DNA of 64,000 bases, taken from assembly GCF_030035675.1 (NCBI RefSeq), contig NC_084481.1:44771092-44835091 (forward strand). The letters run 5' to 3'. The notes beneath the pieces are model-generated. The model did not search any database. It worked only from the letters and a program-made list of their open reading frames with translations, and had not been told where the DNA came from. Within the stretch, counting starts at the first letter, position 1. Each line of letters opens with the position of its first letter. The stretch comes from Rhineura floridana (lineage: Eukaryota; Chordata; Lepidosauria; Squamata; Rhineuridae). This document shows, in pieces, positions 1 to 35,009 of this stretch. Both the position numbers and the translations under genes were made by a program.

Positions 1-597
1 GATCAAGATTTAATACCAAAACATAGATCCAAATTGGTACTTGCCAAATTTAGAACCTAAATCATTCAATCTCTGCTGAAATCAAATACAATTTTTATTT
101 AACAAATTGATGCCAAGAATGTTGTGCCTATTAATACAGCCAACAACTGACACTGAATATCCTTGTAGAATCACACAGAGCTTTACAGCTTTCATTGCTC
201 CTTCCTAAAGATAAAACATGACTTAGCACTTTATTCTAAATGTGTAGTCCCACATTATTGCAGATAACCAATATTTCTTTGCCTTCCTAATTTAGAAAAT
301 CTTGTAGACCATGAACATTTATCACACATTGCAACACCAGCTGCATTTGACTCAAACACCAAAGGGACATTACAGTTAGAGACTCTGTTCTTTGATTCCT
401 CCCTGTCATCATTTTAGGTAGGAGTGTAGATACAGTCTTTGGTATTAGAACATTTTGTTCCACATCAAGCTCTTGGTCATCCAGAATGTAATTTGATTCT
501 GCAAGATGCTGGAAGGATTGTCTTTCTATCTTATAAATCAGAAATGAAATATGTTTTTCCTTTTCATCTTTTATTTGCATGTTTTTATTTAAAATAG

Positions 598-23260
<22,663 letters not shown>

Positions 23261-23996
23261 CTAGTTTTCAAGTTATTACTTTGGAATATGATGGACATTG
23301 GCCATGCTTTTCACTCACACTGCAAGAAGCAGTTCCCAAATATGCCCTGATAGAAAATGATTTGCTTTCAGCCTATTTAGGTGATCAGACTACTAAATTG
23401 TAATATTTGAGTCAATCCATACATTATGTGGAAGCAATGAAAGAAGCAGGACAAGTGATGAGTGCTGTTACTTTACCAAGTTCTGGGACTGACTGATCTC
23501 CCTGGAGTGAAATGCATAAGTCCAATGTCACATATTATTGCAGAAGAGGGGCAATTGGAGACAGGAGTCATTTGTGTTTCTTTTTTCACTTGCAAGTAGG
23601 GTATTACCCTGGGGCCACATGATGAAGCTGGGCCGTGAGGGGAGGGCAGGTTTGATCATTTACATGCTTATTGAGTTCAGTGAGATTTACTCCTGTGCAA
23701 TCATGTTCAGGATAGGTAAAACTGACCTGGGGAAGGGGGTGGGAGGGGGAGGAGATTGGATGGGCAGGAACTGGGTAGAGGAAAATCTCCAAAAGGAAAA
23801 TATTTTTAACAGTATCATTTTTCAGGGTTTCCCCCACCTTTGTATTCTACAGCAGACACGTGTAGTCTCCCACCCAAATTTAAACCAAAGCTGTCCCTGG
23901 CCACATCCACACCAGACGTTCACTCCACTTTTTGGAATTCCCCCAAATAATCCTGGGAAGTGTAGTTTATGAAGGATGCTAGGAGATGCCCTATTC

Positions 23997-24131
23997 CAGC
24001 CTTTCCCTAGTGGGCCTCCAGATGTTGTTGGACCACAACTCCCATCAGCTTCAGCCAGCATTGCCAATGGTCAGGAAAGATGGGAATTGTGGTCCAACAA
24101 CATCTGGTGGCCCACTAGTTGGGAAAGGCTG
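23997..24131. mobile_element. hAT-type fold-back MITE, copy 2
   Basis: The ends CAGCCTTTCCC and GGGAAAGGCTG are inverted repeats. The 8-bp target duplication CCCTATTC is at 23989-23996 and 24132-24139. The loop is the reverse complement of copy 1 at 8222, so the two copies lie in opposite orientation. Confidence 0.82.
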
Positions 24132-24345
24132 CCCTATTCCCTTCACAGAGTTACAATAATCAAAAGAGGGGCTGACTGTTAAACCACTCTGGCTGCTGGA
24201 GCTCTGTCAGGGGAATAGGAGTCTCTTAACAAAGTCTGGCATGGGTGTGGCCCCCTGATTAACCAAGCCAAACAGCTGTGAGTCTTGTGAGACGGTTCTT
24301 ACTGAGCATGCATGCGCTATCATAGACACCAGTGTTAAATTTCTT

Positions 24346-24473
24346 AAATTAATTAAAAATCAGCCAGGCATTTTTTAAAACTTAAACTGCAGAAGATGAA
24401 AGTCATAGTATGAGGCAAGGTCAGTAATAGGATTACAGGTACTCTGTGAACATGGCTGATTTTTAATTAATTT
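24346..24473. repeat. 21-bp perfect inverted repeat
   Basis: Arms 24346-24366 and 24453-24473 are exact reverse complements, containing TTAATTAAAAATCAGCCA, around 86 nt. Possibly the ends of a decayed MITE. No target duplication is visible. Confidence 0.6.
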
Positions 24474-24825
24474 CAACAAATTATGAGACCACTGACAAAA
24501 ATCCAGCCTGTTGGACTTTTTTCTTTCTCACTCATTTTACACTTTGAACTCTAGATTCTCTCTGTTTTGTGTATCACTATGAAAAAGTAAAGGGTTGTTA
24601 AGCAAGCTTTTCTGAGTTCAGGACTATAGGTTTTGTAAGATTTTGTTTTGAAACAAAACTTATGGGGAGCAGCAGAATGGCATGGGGGATATTTTCAATT
24701 TAACATGGTGGAATATGAAAAATCCCTGCTGGCTATAGTATACAGCCACTCTCATGGCTATATAATTATATTATGGGGGGGTCTTAACAGTCTTATCTGA
24801 AGTTGAATTAAGTTGTAACTTCTGC

Positions 24826-25057
24826 ATAGGATTTCACTTTAACTCTAGAGAAGAAGCAGTTTATTCTTTCTCCAAGGAACTCAAGGTAGTGTACATGGTT
24901 CTCCCCTCCCCTCACAACAACCCTGTGAGGTAGGTTAGGCTGAGAGACAGTGACTGGCCCAGTGAGCTTCATGGCTGAGTGAGGATTAAAACCCTGGTCT
25001 CTCAGATCATTGTCCAACACTCTAACCATTACACCACACTGAACATGCTGAAGACTT
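24826..25057 (+). mobile_element. MIR-type (CORE/tRNA-derived) SINE
   Basis: CCTCACAACAACCCTGTGAG, GGTAGGTTAGGCTGAGAG and a tail of the form CACTCTAACCATTACACCAC match the MIR layout known from amniotes and common in squamates. It is intergenic. Confidence 0.75.
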
Positions 25058-25059
25058 TG

Positions 25060-27125
25060 TAAGATGAACACCATTCTCAAATACACCTTTGCCCCTTTAA
25101 TGTTTGTCTTTTTCTTACCTGGAAAAGGGGAGATGGGTGAGAGAGGAGAGAGTTTTTTTTAAACATGTTTGCCTTTTATTCTCTCAGCAATCTCATGAAA
25201 TGTATATGCAGTAAATCTGGAACTGGAGCCTGAACCTCTAAGACAAATATGTGTATCTGATAACTGCCCATTTGTTAACTGTACTTTGAGTTCCGTAAAA
25301 GTCACTATAACCACACTCAACAGTTGGCTTGGCCACCCTTTTAGTGAAGGAAGGGGGTAATGAGTACATAGGAAGGGGGTAATGAGTACACAAGATTTGT
25401 TCAAGCTGCTGAATGATTATAGTCCATAAGCTACCTTCCCCCCCCCCCCATGAATATTAAAGGTAGAAGCATTGGACCATATGGGAAAAAAGCCCAAAGG
25501 AACAATATCCTAATACCTTTGTTAGGACCAAAATGCCATAAGGTTGTGAAGAAGCTTTTGAATTTCCCCAGAGGTCCTCATCTGGCAAGATGTTTTGAAG
25601 CTTTCTTTGCATAACGGTTCCTATAAAACAGGGTTGTTTATTAAAAATTATTTAGTTCTCTGGGCAGCTCACAAGAAGTGCAAGAATAGTAGATTTCAGG
25701 GGTAGGGAGGAAAGAAAGGGTTCTTTTTTGTTTGCCACAAGACTCAACGCTAGCAGCATTGATAAAATTGGTTGGGCATTGTTGACTTCTTGTGGAAATG
25801 CTACGGATGGTACACACCATGGCTATTGGTGAATTGTGTAATGAGCTGAACTTCAAAGACTCGCTGGGCCTCCTGAATTCCTTCAGTATGCAAGTTGTGT
25901 GTTCTGCTAACTGAGAAATGCCTGGATAGAGGTGCTTTGTTTCTGGTTGCTCTGTGTAAGTTAGTGAGTGAGAACAATTAGTTTGTCAAGTCCAAGGTTC
26001 CCAGAAGCTTCATTATGTGTTTTTTAGAGTGATGGGGTCTCTTTTGAAAACATATTAAGAGTGGTAAGATCCATGCATGGGGGAAAAAGTTGACTAACTG
26101 GTTGTATCAAAGTTGCAATGTTGCAGACTTGGAAGTGGCTTATTGGGAATGTGATGGCTGCATGTGTTTAACCATATAGATGTCACAATACTAAGCACTG
26201 TAATATTCTGTTTCATTGTATTAACATACACTGACTTAGGTAAAACATGCTTCATCAATGGAACAATCAGCTGGAGTGGCAGCTCAGTTAATCAGAATTT
26301 GTGGTGAAATCTCTGATTAATTAGATGCTTAATAAATTTAATACTGAAATGATGCCTTTTTAAACTAATGCTTTCCCACTCAACAGGCCTCTGTAATTAA
26401 AGTTGTCTTTAGCATAATTGGAAATGAGAAGCTCCTGTGGAACTTATCCCTGGGAAATATGGTAGTAAATGGATGTCAAAGCTCTGGTTTACAAAACTAA
26501 AAAAAAATAATCAAAAATTTTGCAGAGAAGACTACTTATTATTCAGCAATTTGCAGGCTGGCTAGAAAAAAATGTGTTCCTGAATATATGTACAGAGAGC
26601 TTTTCCACATCGGTGGATAATATCAACCAACCACTATATCCAGAATTAGGGAAGAGGGATTCCGGCTTCAAAGGCGTGATTTTTAGCTGTCTTGGGTCCC
26701 AACGCCTCTTGTTTCATAGTAGTACTTAATTTATAAATGTCTGTACTCAAGATACTTGTTAGGAAAGTGTCCTGATTTGGTTAGGTAGTAAATTCACCTA
26801 GAGAAGAATGATCAGCTTCTATGCAAAATCGCTAAATGACAATAATTCCATTGATGTTAACTGTGTTTTAAGTGAGCTAGTGACTTGGGTTCATCAAATA
26901 TTTCGAGTTTCAACTGGTAGCTTGTTTTTAATGCAACACCCAATGGAAGCCAAACTAGACATAATGGATGTTGTATAGTTTGTCCTTTTTTCTAGTGGTG
27001 GTGGTGTTTGATTTTATTACTTTTATGTATTTCCAAACAGGTACAATACAGACATAAGAAATCAAACCAAGCAAGAAGAAAACAAAATTCCACTCCAACA
27101 AACCCTGATTTGGAGTTCAGTAATC
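25060..27125. other. Intergenic, almost nothing recognised
   Basis: The stretch includes a small tandem duplication at 25348-25390 (unit AGGAAGGGGGTAATGAG...). A possible LINE 3' scrap lies near 25650. No gene was recognised. Confidence 0.45.
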
Positions 27126-27129
27126 CAAT

Positions 27130-28605
27130 CAGCTCAAGCAGACATATAATGGATTGTAACAATGAATGCCTGGTTGCAAATACTTCCTTTCTGGGGAAGG
27201 TTGTGGCAGACCAACTGCAGGCATTTCTGTGCGAGGCTGATTATCTAGATCCATTCCTGTCTGGGTTCAGGTCTCGGTCACCCTGATGGGTGACCTTTAT
27301 AGAGAGAAGGATGGGGGAGTGCCACCATGCTCCTTTTAGATCTCTGTGGTTTTTGATCCAACTGACCCTGGTATTCTTCTGGACTGTCTCTGCAGATGGG
27401 TATTGATGGAACCATGCTGTGATGGCCCGATTTCTACCTGCAGGGTCGTGTCTGGAGAGCAGCATTGGCAGAATGCTCCTCAGCTCCCTGGTGTTTACAC
27501 TGTGGGGTGCGGTGCCACAGTACACTGTTCTGTCCCCAGTGCTATTCAACATCTGTATTAAGCGGTTGGGAGTGATCATTAGGAGTTTTAGAGCAAATTG
27601 TCATCCATGTGCTGATGATACACAGCTCTATTTCTCCGTTACTTCTGAGTCAGGAGAGGCTGTGCATCCAGTGCTTGGATGAGGGACAATACATTGATAC
27701 TGAATCCTGGAAAAACAGAGGCCTTATGGGTGGTGGTCTCTGTGCCTGGGGGAGAGGTCAATTGCCTGTTCTGGATGGGGTAGCACTCCCACTAAAGGAG
27801 TAGGTCCACAGCTTGAGGGCACTGCTTGATCCATCTTGTCACTAGAGGCCCTAATAACTACTACATCCAGCCGTGCCTTCTACCAGCTTCAGCTGGTACA
27901 CCAGCTACAACCATTCCTGAACCAGGATAGGCTGACTACAGTAGTCCATGCATTGGTAACCTCGAGACTTGATTACTGTAATACACTTGATGTGGGGCTG
28001 TCCTAATATGATTTGACAGCTGCAGCTAGGGCAGAATGCGGCAACCAGACTGCTCACAGGAGCAGCTACTAGCAAGATGCCACTCTGTGGCTGAGAGAGC
28101 TGCACTGGTTGCCAATTTACTACTGGGCCAGGTTCAAGGTTCTTGTGTTAATTCAGCCTCCACCATGGCTGTGGCATTGCCTGTGTTGCATCTTCCTGGA
28201 CCTGCAGCGCTGGCTTTCTCGAATGCACTTGCAGACAAAACCCTAAACAACTTGGGACCAAAGTACCTTAAGGACTACTCTAGCTCAGTCACTGAGATCC
28301 TCAGATAGGGCACTACTAGTGGTTCCCCACGGCCTAAGGTTCAGTCAGCTTTCACAAGGGACTGAGCCTTTACTGTGGCAGACCCTGTCCTGTGGAACTC
28401 CCTGCTAGAAAAGACTTGGCAAGAACCATCCCTGCCTGCCTACTTTTAGATGTCTACTGAAAACTGTTATTCAGATAGGCCTTTGAAACATGAATTTTGT
28501 CTTCACAACCAGTTTTTATTGATGTCATTGTAATTTTTAACATTGGAAACCACCTTGCTGTATTTTTATGGAAAGTGAGTTCTATATAAATATTTAAATA
28601 AAAAA
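27130..28605 (+). mobile_element. L2-like LINE, degraded ORF2 and 3' end
   Basis: FLGKVVADQLQAFL, EADYLDPFLSGF, SPVLFNICIKRLG and CADDTQLYFS trace an L2 reverse transcriptase. A 3' UTR with TTCTATATAAATATTTAAATAAA follows in sequence. There are many stops and frame changes, so it is older than the copies in the TLK1 introns. Confidence 0.8.
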
Positions 28606-28922
28606 CAAACACTAAAGGGGACAGTTAGCAATTAAAAGTTGCTATAAATCTAAAACAATGAGATCAACTGAGCACTTGGACACCAACACAAAACGGAACC
28701 TCAGATCACAGTGACAGGGTCCTGCGAGACTGCCGTTATTTTGTGGGACAGAGTCAAGTGCATGCTGGAACTTGTGTTTGTGTGATTAAAGTGCTCTGGT
28801 GTAACAAAACCACTTTAAAAATGGGGGGGGTTGGCAGGGAAAATCACTGAAAAGTGTGAGATGAATGACTTAATAGGAAGACACATAAACATCTTGTAAG
28901 CCAATCAGGATGAATGCTCACT

Positions 28923-29286
28923 GCCATGGGCTCTGCAGCGCAGTCCTGATCAGGAAGAGGAGGAGATCTGGGACCCGGGGGAGGCACCCAGTGGGTTACA
29001 ACAGCAGGAGGCTGAACCCAGGATAAAGCTTCAACACTCTAGACAGCTTCATCCCCTTAGTTTCAGTTCCAACTGAAGAAACGCTGCTGTCTGACAACAT
29101 TCTGGCCCCTGTTCCTCCTCTTCCCCCCTCCCTTGTCACCCAGTTGCCACTGCTACTTCCGATGGGGGGGAATTGAAGGCTGGACCAGAGACAGCATCTG
29201 AGGAAGATCCGCCGGACATGCCTCCCCTCCCATCACCAAGGATGTGTTGGCAAATGCACAGAGAGGCACAGTTAATGCTCACTCTT
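28923..29286 (+). mobile_element. Possible LTR remnant related to the adjacent Gypsy element
   Basis: GC-rich sequence unlike the flanks. It is compositionally similar to the neighbouring LTR, with an acidic and proline-rich reading such as SEEDPPDMPPLPSP. It is a fossil fragment and looks broken. The assignment is inferred from this resemblance only. Confidence 0.35.
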
Positions 29287-29818
29287 TGTCGGGACGCGGA
29301 ATTGGGGTCCCGTGGATTTAGAGTCAGAAGATGAGGGGGAGGGGAGCCCCCTGTCAGACTTGAGCGAAGGAGAAGGAGAGGAATGTCCAGAGATAGGGTT
29401 GCCCAGCAACGGAGATCCTGGGAGCGCCAGAGTCTCAGAGCCAACCTTGAAAGTTCACACGCCTCCCCCTCCGCCCGGACCTCCCCTTACGCCCATACCG
29501 GAGTCGGAATCTTCAGAAGGGGAGGGGCCGGCGCTTCCCCCCTCACCGCATACTCGACGACGAGTGAAGAGACAAGAAAGGGGGAGGGGGAGACAGGTGG
29601 CCCCTGAGGGTGGATTGAGGTGGAGTGAAAGGCTTCGCGCCCGTTTGGGTCCTACTTAAGAGTTGGGCGGGAAAGTGCACTTCGCTCTGTCAACTATCTT
29701 TCCATGTCGCAGGATCTGTAAGTCAGTGGCGCTTTATGAGAAGGCGCAGCGTTTGTGTGGATGTCACTGTAATAAAAACTGAATTGCTTTCACCCACTGG
29801 TCTGGTCCCTCAGTCTCA
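29287..29818 (+). repeat. Gypsy 5' LTR
   Basis: It begins TGTCGGGACGCGG and ends CAGTCTCA, a TG...CA pair. AATAAA lies about 45 bp before the end. A long open frame rich in Glu, Ser and Pro, ending in Arg-rich sequence, runs through the LTR. Confidence 0.9.
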
Positions 29819-32800
29819 TCCTGGACCTGACAGCTTGACAGAGCCGCCTAAATCGCTCTCAACGCTCTCTCCACGGGACGAGGACAAGATGTCAAAGGAA
29901 GCGGAGGGAGGAACAAATCCCACTTCTGAGACGGAAGAAGTGAGACTCTTGACGACTAATGTGGCTGATTTACAGACGGATGTTCAATCCTTGCTGGCAG
30001 CAGTCAAGGCGCTGAAAACGGATAATCAGGCCTTGAAAGCCACGATCGATCAGATGCGAACCGCCCCTCCAGCCGCTGCGGTAAAGGTGCCCATTGGATT
30101 ACCCCCAAAGTATGCGGGACAAAGTGATCAGTTGGCAACCTTCGTGGCTCAATGTGAACTATATTTGGATGTCAGGAATGCAGAATTTCCGGGTGATGGG
30201 GCTAAAGTGGCATTCGTGATCAGCCTCCTGGAGGGAGAAGCTGCAAAGTGGGTGACTCCGTATCTGGTGAGAAAGGATGCTCTCCTAGGAAGGTACAGAG
30301 GATTCATACAAAAAATGACCAAGATGTTTCAAGACCCGCAAAGAGCGGAAACTGTAGCGCGGCAGCTAGGCGCTCTGAATTAAGAAAAAGGAACTGTTTC
30401 CGAGTATACTAATGCGTTTAAAATTTTATCCCAAGAGACTGGCTATAATGAGGCAGCTCTGATGTTCATGTACCGGAGCGGACTGAACGCGGAGATCCTG
30501 GATGAACTGGCCAGGACCGCCCCCCCCACCGACCTGCCAGAACTTATTCGGCTGTGCCTGCAGATCGATCACCGACTGGAGGGGAGATGCCTGGAGAAGA
30601 GACAGGAGGCCCCTAGATACTCCGCCTCGGCGCCTCGCAGCAAGAATCCCTCCACTTCGGGAACGACGGGTAGCGTGACCGAAGGGCAGGGGGGGGGGCA
30701 GACCAAGGCTCTCGGAAGAAGAGAAAGAGAGACGATGCCGAGAATGCTTATGTTTCTATTGTTCCAAACCGGGTCATATGGCCCGAGATTGTGGGCTAAA
30801 GAAGGGGAAGACGGAGCCGTCAGAAAACTAGAACACCCAGTCCACGTGAAGGCCGGTGGACTGGGGGCAGCATTGTACAAAGGCTCCCTCCAAAGGAGTG
30901 CTGGTTCTACCTGTGCGGATTACAACTGCCAGAGGAGTGATGTTCAACTCTACTGCCTTAATCGACAGTGGAGCCTCCACCAAGTTCATCGACGCAAAGC
31001 TGGCCAAGCGTTATGGCATCTCTAGCTGGACACTGGACACCCCCCTTTCCATGGAGACCATTGACGGGAGACCCCTGAAGTCAGGGGGGGTAACGCAAGC
31101 CACGGAGGAATTGAAGCTTCAAATTCCCGGGCATGAAGAGCTCATCTCACTGTACGTGTCAGATCTTTCAAGCTTTGAGGTGATTCTGGGGATGCCCTGG
31201 CTCGCCATGCACGAGCCTAAAATAAGTTGGAAGGAGACGGTGGTGTGGTTCACATCTCAGTACTGTCAGGAGAACTGCCAACCAGAAGGAATCAAGAACA
31301 CCTTAGCAGGAGCCATACAAGAGGGCAGGCCAGCGATGCTTCCTCCGAAGTATGAGGAATTCAAAGATGTGTTTGATGAAAAGGAAACGGAAACCTTACC
31401 CCCCCACCGTCCTTACGACTGTACGATCGATCTTGTGCCAGGGGCCAGCATACCGGCGGGAAGGATTTACTCGCTCACAGAGACTGAAAGGGTGGCTCTG
31501 AAAGAGTTCTTGGAAAAGAACCTGAAGCGAGGATTCATTCGCCCGTCACAGTCTCCGGCCGGGGCGCCTTTGTTGTTCGTGAAGAAGAAGGGGGGGGAGC
31601 TCAGGCCGTGTAATGATTACCACGCACTGAATCAGATCACCACCCCTAACAGCTATCCACTGCCTTTAATCTCAGAGTTGCTAGATCGGCTACGTTCAGC
31701 CAAGATTTTCACGAAGTTGGACTTGCGGGGAGCCTACAATCTAATCAGAATGAAGGAGGGACATGAATGGAAAACGGGGTTCCTCACGTGTTACGGTCAA
31801 TTTGAATAACTTGTCATGCCGTTTGGGCTTTCGGGAAGTCCAGGAATTTTTCAAAAATTCATGAACGATGTATTTAGAGACTTACTGGACACGTATGTAA
31901 TCTGTTACTTAGATGATATCCTGGTGTTTTCGGAGAATCAAGAGGATCACGACCGACACGTAAGAACCGTGTTAAAGAGACTGAGAGAAAACCACCTGTA
32001 TGCTAAGTTAGAGAAATGTGGGTTTGACCTCGAGTCTTTGGACTTCCTGGGGTATCGAATCTCAGCGGGAGGAGTGGAGATGGACCCAGGGAAAGTGAGT
32101 TGCATAAAGGACTGGGGGCAACCCATCACGAAAAAAGATGTGCAACGGTTTCTAGGGTTTGCTAACTTCTACAGGAAATTCATCCCGGGGTTTTCCAAAC
32201 TAACGGCTCCCCTGACCGACTGTTTAAGGGGAAAGAAAAAGTTCCAATGGACAGAGCACGCTACGAAGGCTTTTGAGGAGTTAAAAGAGAAATTCGCTAC
32301 CGAACCCATTTTGCGCTTTGCTGATCCAAACCGTCCCTTCATAGTGGAAGCTGATGCCTCGGACTTTGCCATCGGGGGGGTTTTGCTACAAGGAGATCCC
32401 GAGGGAAAGGAGTTGTACCCCTGCGCATACTTCTCTAGGAAGTTAAAGCCTGCAGAGAAGAACTACACGGACTGGGAGAAGGAGTTACTGGCCATTAAGG
32501 ACTCTTTTGAGAACTGGAGGCAGTATTTGGAGGGAGCCTCCCATCAAATTGAAGTGCGTTCCGACCACAAGAACCTGGAAAGTCTGCAAATGGCCAGGAA
32601 GCTGAACCAGAGGCAGATCAGATGGTCCCAGTCCTTCGCCCGGTTCAACTTCAGGATTACGTATCACGCCCAAGCCAAGAATCAGAGAGCCGACGCCTTG
32701 TCCAGGCAGCCGCAATTTAAGGAGAGTGAGCCCCAGGACCAGCCACAGTACGTGATCCCGCCGGAGAAATTAACACTAGGATCATGCCAACCTTCATGGG

Positions 32801-34264
32801 AGGAAGAGCTCAAAAGAGCGCAACGGGAAGGGACGGGCATGCAGCAGTACATTCACGAGGCGGGGCAGGATCCAGACTCAGAGGTGAATTTCTACTGGCG
32901 AGATGGGTTGTTGTGGTTTAAAACGGCCAGGGTCGTGCCAGAGGGAGACTTAAGACTCAAAATTCTACGCCAGTGCCATGACTCTGTCACTGCAGGACAC
33001 TTCGGGATTTACAAAACCATTCAGAATATAGCTAAAGACTTTTGGTGGCCGAAGATTCGCCGGGACGTTGAGGACTATGTGAAATCCTGTTCGGTTTGTA
33101 TGCGAGCTAAACATCAAACGGGAAAACCGGCAGGGCTGTTACAACCGTTAAAGGTCCCCAGTGAGCCTTGGAAGGACCTTTCCATGGACTTCATAACTGA
33201 TCTACCAAAGTCACAAGGGATGACTGCCGTTCTAGTCGTGGTAGATCTACTTACCAAGATGGCACATTTTCTCCCTTGCCCGGGGCCCTTAGAAGCGAAA
33301 GAAACGGCCAAATTATTCATCAAGGAGGTTTACCGGTTGCATGGATTGCCCAACAGTGTGGTCTCGGACCGAGGGACTCAGTTTACGGCTAAGTTTTGGA
33401 GGACGCTCTGGAAGCAGCTGCAGACGGAGTTAAAACTCTCGTCTGCCCATCACCCCCAGACAGACGGTCAGACGGAACGCTTGAATGCCGTTTTGGAGAA
33501 ATATTTACACTGTTACGTTTCTTATCAACAAACTGACTGGACTTCGTATTTACATTTTGCAGAGTTTGCCTACAACAACGCCTTACACTCCAGCACTCAG
33601 CAAACCCCGTTCTCCGCAAATTATGGATTTCATCCTAAAGCCTTTCCTAGCAGTTCGGAGGGAGTGTTGGTGCCCGCCACTGAAGAGTTTCTACAGGAGT
33701 TACAAGCCATCCAACAGACCCTGAAACAACAACTGGACGAAGCCAAGACGGAGTACAAGCGAGCTGCCGATTTACACCGGAGAGAAGCCCCCCCCCTTCA
33801 AGCAGGAGACCAGGTATGGTTGTCCACTCGTTTCCTCCCCATGCCAGGCAAATGCAGAAAACTGCAAGATAAGAGGGTGGGGCCTTTTGAAATAGAGACT
33901 CAAATTAATCCAGTGGCGTACCGGCTGAAGTTACACGATTCATTCAAAGTACACCCTGTGTTTCATCGATCTCTGCTCACCAAAGCAGCCCCCCCCAGTG
34001 AGTTGCGGCCAGTGGAACCTCCAGGGGCTCCGATCAGGGTAAATGAGCAGACGGAGTACGAAGTTGAGGACATCTTGGACTCCCGAATAAGACGCAAGAA
34101 ATTGCAGTATTTGATCCATTGGAAAGGGTATGGGTCTGCAGATAGGAGTTGGGAAAATGAAGTTGATGTGCACGCTCCAGAGTTAGTGAAACGGTTTCAT
34201 GAGTTATTTCCCCACCGTCCCAAGCCAGGTAGAGGGGGGGGGCTCAGCCTGGAAGAGGGGATGA
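29819..34264 (+). mobile_element. Gypsy internal region (gag and pol parts)
   Basis: Approximate parts: gag-like at 29.9-30.8 kb, with a zinc knuckle CFYCSKPGHMARDC near 30.75 kb. Protease (ALIDSGASTKF) is near 30.96 kb. Reverse transcriptase is at about 31.5-32.1 kb, with YLDDILVF. RNase H is at about 32.3-32.7 kb, with EADASDFAIGG. Integrase is at about 32.9-33.7 kb, with a zinc-binding HHCC region, DFITDLP and SDRGTQFTAKFW. A GPY/F-like module (KRVGPFEI) is near 33.88 kb. The chromodomain is at about 34.05-34.16 kb, with EVEDIL and LIHWKGY. Chromodomains in this class are known to guide integration to chromatin marks. A purine-rich run near 34230-34260 is the likely polypurine tract. The region is broken. 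Confidence 0.92.
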
Positions 34265-34874
34265 TGTCGGGATGCGGAATTGGGGTCCCGTGGATTTAGA
34301 GTCAGAAGACGAGGGGGAGGGGAGCCCCCTGTCAGACTTGAGCGAAGGAGAAGGAGAGGAATGTCCAGAGATAGGGTTGCCCAGCAACAGAGATCCTGGG
34401 AGCGCCAGAGTCTCAGAGCCAACCTTGAAAGTTCACACGCCTCCCCCTCCGCCCGGACCTCCCCTTACACCCATACCGGAGTCGGAATCTTCAGAAGGCG
34501 AGGGGCCGGCGCTTCCCCCTCACCGCGTACTCGACCTCCCCTTACACCCATACTGGAGTCGGAATCTTCAGAAGGGGAGGGGCCGGCGCTTCCCCCCTCA
34601 CCGCGTACTCGACGACGAGTGAAGAGACAAGAAAGGGGGAGGGAGAGACAGGTGGCCCCTGAGGGTGCATTGAGGCGGAGTGAAAGGCTTCGCGCCCGTT
34701 TGGGTCCTACTTAAGAGTTGGGCGGGAAAGTGCACTTCGCTCTGTCAACTATCTTTCCATGTCGCAGGATCTGTAAGTCAGTGGCGCTTTATGAGAAGGC
34801 GCAGCGTTTGTGTGGATGTCACTCTAATAAAAACTGAATTGCTTTCACCCACTGGTCTGGTCCCCTCAGTCTCA
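34265..34874 (+). repeat. Gypsy 3' LTR
   Basis: A copy of the 5' LTR, beginning TGTCGGGATGCGG and ending CAGTCTCA. It is about 78 bp longer because one internal block (around 34465-34615) is present twice in tandem. Confidence 0.9.
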
Positions 34875-34877
34875 TCC

Positions 34878-34901
34878 TCTGTCAAGCTGTCAGGTCCAGG
34901 A
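34878..34901 (-). repeat. Inverted copy of the sequence after the Gypsy 5' LTR
   Basis: This 24-bp block, with core CTGTCAAGCTGTCAGG, is the exact reverse complement of 29819-29842. That is where the primer-binding site region follows the 5' LTR. Here it lies three bases outside the 3' LTR. Confidence 0.85.
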
Positions 34902-35009
34902 GTCTGAATCCAATGGGATTGGCCAGATCAATAACCAGCCCACAAACAAATCAGAATGAATGCTCAGTAAAAACCAGATATCATCTAACCTCTGTGTAAG
35001 CAAGTCAGG

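Larger units (their letters stand above)
29287..34874 (+). mobile_element. Ty3/Gypsy chromovirus-like LTR retroelement (whole unit)
   Basis: A 5.6-kb element with two LTRs in the same orientation. The internal part shows, in order, a gag-like region, aspartic protease, reverse transcriptase, RNase H, integrase and a chromodomain, which is the order of Ty3/Gypsy chromoviruses. The unit is nearly complete but broken, with about three breaks in the coding part. The LTRs differ by roughly ten substitutions over ~530 aligned bases (counted by eye), so they are about 98% identical. That suggests insertion within perhaps the last ten million years, depending on the rate used. No clean target duplication was found. 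It is an intergenic fossil. Confidence 0.95.

Noticed and set aside
287-580. 97-codon open frame on the minus strand
   Set aside because: It has no recognisable domain, lies in a TLK1 intron and has low-complexity AT-rich sequence. It is consistent with chance.
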